Source: an uncultured Collinsella sp. (GTDB taxonomy: Bacteria > Actinomycetota > Coriobacteriia > Coriobacteriales > Coriobacteriaceae). From it: 26,599 nucleotides of DNA. Both the position numbers and the translations under genes were made by a program. Positions 23,133 through 26,599 of this stretch are shown in pieces. The stretch lies in NCBI GenBank assembly GCA_902493535.1, contig CABUQG010000023.1, positions 1-26,599 of the forward strand, given 5' to 3'. Numbering within the stretch: position 1 is the stretch's first letter; each line of letters begins with the position of its first letter. Under the pieces are notes generated by a model. That model was not told where the DNA came from. It did no database searches and saw only the letters and a list, made by a program, of their open reading frames with translations.

Positions 23133-23990
23133 TTACTCAACGACCTTATCCGGCTGGATGAGCTCCTCGTAGTAGCTGATATGCTCGCGAGCGTCTTCAA
23201 TCTCGGGCAGCAGGAAGTTGTATATGACTTCGATGATCATCGTGGCGCTGATCTTGGAGAACGCAAAGTCGCCCGTTGTCAGCAGCGCTTCGTGGTTGAC
23301 GGTGTTAAAAGTGTAGTCTGCCAGGCGCGCGAGCGGGGATTTACTGTCGCTGCTGATGACGACTACGGTTGCGCCGCAGTTGTGAGCCGCTTTTGCCATG
23401 CGATTCAGTCGGCGCGATTTGCCAGAGTTTGAGATTAGCACGATGACGTCACCCGGGCGTAACGTGAGCGCAAAGCCGATTGATGTCTCGCTAATGGTGC
23501 TCGCCATGCAGCGCAGGCCCAGCTGCGAAAACTTAAACGTCGCATCGAGCGCGACCGCGTTCGTATTGCCCACGGCGGCGAACTCAATAACGCCGGCATT
23601 CTTAAGCGCGTGTACAACTGCGGCCAACGTGTCGTGATCTATGCCGTCGATGGTCGCATTAAGCTCACTCACCTTGGCGGCGAGGATATTTTTTAGGCTC
23701 TGCTCCATATTGTCGAGCGAGACCTCGTCAGTCAGGCCCTCGTTACGCTGGCTTTCCAAATCCCTCGCCAACGAAAACTGAAAGCTGCGGAAGCTACCAA
23801 AGCCAAGCTTGCGGCAGAAGCGCGAAACGGTCGCCTCGGACGTGGCGGCGGCGCGCGAGAGCTGAGCGGCCGTGAGGCGTGGCGCCTCGGACTGGTGCTC
23901 CAATATATAGTCGACAATGCGCTGCTCGGACTCGCTGTATCCCTGATGGGTGCTAATGAGGGAAAGTGCGCTCTTGCTACTATCGGTCAT
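23133..23990 (-). CDS. RpiR/MurR-family transcriptional regulator with SIS domain
   Basis: A 285-aa sugar-responsive regulator. The N-terminal HTH_6 domain carries LTAAQLSRAAATSEATVSRFCRKLGFGSFRSF (about residues 38-70). The C-terminal SIS domain (about 110-250), with AAVGNTNA and VIVLISNSGKSRRLN, binds phosphosugars. The start is ATG at 23990, because AGGAG lies 6-7 nt before it on the minus strand; an upstream in-frame start at 24038 lacks a ribosome site. It is divergent from the PTS gene, which makes it the likely local regulator of that importer, with a sugar phosphate as effector. Activation or repression cannot be decided from sequence. Confidence 0.9.
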   Translation of the reverse strand: MTDSSKSALSLISTHQGYSESEQRIVDYILEHQSEAPRLTAAQLSRAAATSEATVSRFCRKLGFGSFRSFQFSLARDLESQRNEGLTDEVSLDNMEQSLKNILAAKVSELNATIDGIDHDTLAAVVHALKNAGVIEFAAVGNTNAVALDATFKFSQLGLRCMASTISETSIGFALTLRPGDVIVLISNSGKSRRLNRMAKAAHNCGATVVVISSDSKSPLARLADYTFNTVNHEALLTTGDFAFSKISATMIIEVIYNFLLPEIEDAREHISYYEELIQPDKVVE

Positions 23991-24262
23991 GGATGGCTCC
24001 TGGTTGGCATGAAAATCTAATTTACTACGCCATGCCATAGTATACGGGCATTTTCAATTACAAGATACACCTTGCCGTTTCAAGTGTTGATGGTAAACTT
24101 TCACTTACCGTTTACGGTTATGAAAGAACCTTTCACCGGAGATTTGCACCTTAGCTCTTCTCACGCGGACGGTAGGTTGGTATCTTTCAGTTGTGGAAAA
24201 ACGCGCATCGAAGCGCGTGTAGGGGAGCGCCCGCGGGCGCTGTACTCAAGAAGGAGGGACAC
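23991..24262. promoter_or_regulatory. Divergent control region between rpiR and the PTS gene
   Basis: This 272-bp region contains the candidate rpiR promoter (minus strand -10 TATACT at 24039-24044). It also holds a 15-bp palindrome TGAAAG-AAC-CTTTCA at 24121-24135, and five TTTCA and two TGAAA words between 24010 and 24189. GTAAAC (24093-24098) and GTTTAC (24110-24115) form another inverted pair. Closer to the PTS gene are two hairpins: 24201-24206 / 24213-24218, and a perfect 16-nt palindrome at 24226-24241. The ribosome site AAGGAGG is at 24251-24257. The PTS promoter itself could not be placed with confidence. Confidence 0.55.
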
Positions 24263-26266
24263 ATGGCTAAGTTTGACATCATCGCCGCGACCGGTTGCCC
24301 GACCGGCATTGCGCACACCTTCATGGCGAAGGAGGCGCTGGAGAAGGCTGCTGCCGAGCGTGGTCTGACCATTAAGGTCGAGACACATGGCCAGGTCGGT
24401 GTCGAGAACGAGCTCACCAAGAGTGAGATCGCTGGTGCCAAGGCCGTCGTCGTCGCAGCCGATAAGGATGTCCAGGCTGAGCGTTTCGCCGGCAAGCCCA
24501 TGGTTTCCGTCGGTGTTTCCAAGGCCCTGTCCGTCGAGGCCGCCGGAAAGCTGATCGACCGCGCGCTCGCCGCCAAGGGCGACGACACGGTTGCCGCTGC
24601 CGCCGATGTCGAGGACGAGGTCGAGGAGAAGGAGTCCATCGGTCACGTCATCTACAAGCACCTCATGAACGGCGTCAGCCACATGCTGGTCTTCGTCGTT
24701 GCCGGTGGTGTTCTGACCGCCATTTCGTTCCTGTGGGGCATCACGTCCTTTGATTCGACGGCTGCCGACTACAACAGCTTTGCCGCGATGCTCAAGATTA
24801 TCGGCGGTATCGCCATGAACCTCATGGTTCCGGTGCTCTCCGCTTACATCGCCGAGTCCATCGGCAAGCGCCCGGCGCTCGTCCCCGGCTTTGTTGCCGG
24901 TATGATTGCCATCCAGGGTCTTCCCATCAACGCCGATACCGGCATGATCGACGCTGGAGGCTCGGGTGTGGGCTTCGGCTTCCTGGGCGGCATCGTCGGC
25001 GGCTTCCTCGCTGGCTATGTCATCCTGCTGCTCGAGAAGGCTTTCTCTAAAATTCCCGCGAGCCTTAATGGCCTGAAGGCAATCTTCCTGTATCCGCTGT
25101 GCTCTACCGCCATCGTCGGCCTGGTCATGCTCGGTATTTCCGGCCCCATGGCTGCCATTAACCAGGGCATGATGGATTTCCTGCAGAGTCTCGGTAACTC
25201 CGGTCCGGTGATCCTTGGCCTGGCCATCGGCTGCATGTGCGCCTTTGATATGGGCGGCCCGGTCAACAAGGCTGCTTACGCTACTGGCACCTTCCTGCTC
25301 GGTACCGCTCTCGAAGCTGGCGTCGGCACCGAGACCTACAACTTCGGCACCAACTTCATGGCTGCCGTCTCCGCCGCTTGCATCGTTCCGCCGCTGATCA
25401 CCACCTTCGCCGTCGTTGTCGGCAAGAAGTACTTCAGCCAGGAGGATCATGACGCCGGTATCGTCAACCTCATCCTTGGTTGCACCCACATCACCGAGGG
25501 CGCCATTCCGTTCATGACCAAGAACATCTGGCCCGTCATGCCCATCATGATGCTCGGTTCTTCCATCGCTTCCATCTTGACCATCTTCTTCAACGTTCAC
25601 GATCCGGCGCCTCACGGCGGCTTCCTGGTCCTGCCTGTTGTCGAGAACGGTCCGCTGTGGGTCCTCGCGATCCTCATCGGCGCTGTAGTCGGTGGCATCC
25701 TGTTCGTGGCCTTCAAGAAGTACGACTTCGAGAAGAATCAGAAGGCCGCTCCTGCAGCCAAGCCGGTTGAGGCTCCCAAGGCCGCTGCCGTCGAGGCCCC
25801 CAAGGCCGAGGCTGCCGACTTCGTGAAGGTCGAGAATGTCTTTGTCGCCGAGGACTTCGCTTCTCGTGACGAGGCTCTGAGCTTCGTTTCCAACCAGGCC
25901 GTCAAGGCAGGTATCGCCAGCGACGCCGACGCCGTGATGAACGCCTTCCTGGCCCGCGAGGCCGAGGGCACCACGGGCATGATGGAGGGCTTCGCCATCC
26001 CGCATGCCAAGTCCGACGCCATTACCGAGGCTGCCGTCATCGTCGTCAAGGACGAGTCCGGCGTGACCGGTTGGGACACCATGGACGGCGCTCCCGTCAA
26101 CGTGGCTATCGCCCTGCTCATCCCCGGTGCCCAGGCCGGCACTACGCACCTCAAGATCCTGTCCAAGGTCGCCGAGGCGCTCATGGACGAGGACTTCCGT
26201 GCCACCGTCAAGGGTTCCACCGACGCCGCCGAGATCGCCAAGACGATCAACGCCCGCCTGGTCTAA
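24263..26266 (+). CDS. Fructose-family PTS permease, EIIB-EIIC-EIIA fusion
   Basis: Imports and phosphorylates a sugar, using phosphate from HPr. Three domains are fused in 667 aa. EIIB (about residues 1-100) has the phospho-cysteine C12 in ATGCPTGIAHTFMA. EIIC (about 130-495) has about nine hydrophobic segments, plus GGPVNKAAYA and the substrate-site motif ITEGAIPF. An Ala/Pro/Lys linker (about 497-520) leads to EIIA (about 525-667), with the phospho-histidine H581 in GFAIPHAK. The B-C-A order differs from the A-B-C order of classical FruA. No 1-phosphofructokinase gene is adjacent, so the sugar may be fructose, mannose or another ketose. The start is ATG 24263, with AAGGAGG upstream. C-rich codons suggest high expression. 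Confidence 0.93.
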   Translation: MAKFDIIAATGCPTGIAHTFMAKEALEKAAAERGLTIKVETHGQVGVENELTKSEIAGAKAVVVAADKDVQAERFAGKPMVSVGVSKALSVEAAGKLIDRALAAKGDDTVAAAADVEDEVEEKESIGHVIYKHLMNGVSHMLVFVVAGGVLTAISFLWGITSFDSTAADYNSFAAMLKIIGGIAMNLMVPVLSAYIAESIGKRPALVPGFVAGMIAIQGLPINADTGMIDAGGSGVGFGFLGGIVGGFLAGYVILLLEKAFSKIPASLNGLKAIFLYPLCSTAIVGLVMLGISGPMAAINQGMMDFLQSLGNSGPVILGLAIGCMCAFDMGGPVNKAAYATGTFLLGTALEAGVGTETYNFGTNFMAAVSAACIVPPLITTFAVVVGKKYFSQEDHDAGIVNLILGCTHITEGAIPFMTKNIWPVMPIMMLGSSIASILTIFFNVHDPAPHGGFLVLPVVENGPLWVLAILIGAVVGGILFVAFKKYDFEKNQKAAPAAKPVEAPKAAAVEAPKAEAADFVKVENVFVAEDFASRDEALSFVSNQAVKAGIASDADAVMNAFLAREAEGTTGMMEGFAIPHAKSDAITEAAVIVVKDESGVTGWDTMDGAPVNVAIALLIPGAQAGTTHLKILSKVAEALMDEDFRATVKGSTDAAEIAKTINARLV

Positions 26267-26302
26267 TCCCCCAGCTCGCGAATAACATCGCCCCCTGTAT
26301 AT

Positions 26303-26337
26303 AAGGCGGAGTCCCTCTCCAGGGCCTCCGCCTTTTT
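26303..26337 (+). terminator. Terminator after the PTS gene
   Basis: A 9-bp stem (26303-26311 AAGGCGGAG / 26326-26334 CTCCGCCTT) with further internal pairing of CCCT and AGGG is followed by a short run of T (26333-26337). It lies 37 bp after the PTS stop codon. Confidence 0.82.
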
Positions 26338-26346
26338 CATCCCCAA

Positions 26347-26419
26347 ATAAGTTGCGGTGAAATAGGGACTGTTTAAACGATTCAACCCCAAATTCAGTCC
26401 CTATTTCACCGCAACTTAT
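26347..26419. repeat. Perfect 25-bp inverted repeat, REP/MITE-like
   Basis: Left arm 26347-26371 and right arm 26395-26419 are exact reverse complements over 25 bp (core GCGGTGAAATAGGGACTG), enclosing a 23-nt AT-richer loop. There is no T tract after either arm and a proper terminator already exists upstream. The symmetry and length fit a mobile hairpin repeat of the REP or MITE type better than a transcription signal. Confidence 0.75.
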
Positions 26420-26437
26420 AAAAGGGCATAGAGGGGG

Positions 26438-26599
26438 CTACCTATCGAGTCTTTGTCGCGAACAGATCATCAGCCAGAATTCCGTTCGCACGATATCGCT
26501 CTGGACCGACCGAGTTTCCGCAGCTCGCCCGCCGGACGGGGCGATTAAGTTTGTCGCGAGTTCCGCACGCAAAGGAAAGCACTTAATGTGCTTTCCGTC
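26438..26599 (-). CDS. Possible partial minus-strand ORF (unknown)
   Basis: On the minus strand one frame is open from the window edge for 53 codons and stops at TAG (26440-26438), while the other two minus frames stop early. The peptide includes NLIAPSGGRAAETRSVQSD and ends SRQRLDR. I recognise no domain. It could be the end of a gene running in from beyond the window or part of a dispersed repeat. A 9-bp hairpin (GGAAAGCAC and complement, 26573-26595) lies within it near the edge, which argues somewhat against coding. The rest of the stretch from 26420 to the end shows no other gene. Confidence 0.25.
   Translation of the reverse strand, partial: DGKHIKCFPLRAELATNLIAPSGGRAAETRSVQSDIVRTEFWLMICSRQRLDR

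Noticed and set aside
24161..26149. Long antisense open frame (about 660 codons) opposite the PTS gene
   Set aside because: Same codon-bias shadow effect; the peptide is Gly/Asp/His-rich with no recognisable domain.
26347..26419. CRISPR repeat
   Set aside because: Only one inverted pair exists; there are no direct repeats with regular spacers and no cas genes.
26453..26560. Direct repeat of TTTGTCGCGA (26453 and 26549) as an attachment site or element boundary
   Set aside because: The shared stretch is only about 10 bp, with no integrase nearby; too weak to call.

Overview
This 26.6 kb window looks like chromosomal DNA from a high-GC Coriobacteriia actinobacterium, most likely Collinsella or a close relative. 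The basis is moderately high GC, actinobacterial codon use, a SigB/SigF-type sigma factor, NusB, EF-P and Asp23 housekeeping neighbours, and general resemblance to Collinsella proteins. This is recognition by eye; no search was run and the species is not determined. Almost everything is core housekeeping on the + strand, in tightly packed and often overlapping genes. No tRNA, rRNA, CRISPR array, prophage or transposase gene was seen.

Layout. 1-172: possible tail of an upstream gene and a rho-independent terminator. 284-1896: lspA and rluD. 1979-3274: a membrane family-2 glycosyltransferase with its own promoter and a strong terminator. 3356-3778: a minimal prepilin peptidase. 3810-6467: a dGTPase-like HD hydrolase and rarA. 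6568-9724: a coupled four-gene unit made of a DUF948-like membrane coiled-coil protein, a degenerate RsbW-like anti-sigma factor, a SigB/SigF-family sigma factor and an AI-2E-family permease, ended by a terminator. 9877-16553: alaS, ruvX, mltG, a YqeG-type HAD phosphatase, aroK, and a full-length AroB-like protein that has lost the canonical active site. 16686-17816: an M24 aminopeptidase behind a structured leader. 17976-23073: efp, an Asp23-family gene, nusB, xseB, tlyA, nadK and recN. 23133-23990 (minus): an RpiR-family regulator. 24263-26266: a divergently transcribed fructose-type PTS permease with domains in B-C-A order. 26267-26599: a terminator, a perfect 25-bp inverted repeat and a possible partial minus-strand ORF.

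How the genes work together. The window combines translation and RNA modification (rluD, alaS, efp, tlyA, nusB), DNA maintenance (rarA, ruvX, xseB, recN, dGTPase), envelope biogenesis (lspA, glycosyltransferase, mltG, Asp23), a stress-type sigma module and a regulated sugar importer. ATGA-type or 8-11 nt overlaps (lspA/rluD, DUF948/anti-sigma, sigma/AI-2E, ruvX/mltG, aroK/aroB-like, tlyA/nadK, nadK/recN) point to translational coupling.

Most worth following up: the AroB-like protein, which keeps the family length but lacks the NAD-binding glycines, the metal ligands and the HTFGH motif; the RsbW-like protein lacking the kinase/ATP-binding motifs and any adjacent anti-anti-sigma gene; a set of intergenic inverted repeats sharing GGGAC cores; and the TTTCA/TGAAA-rich control region between rpiR and the PTS gene.
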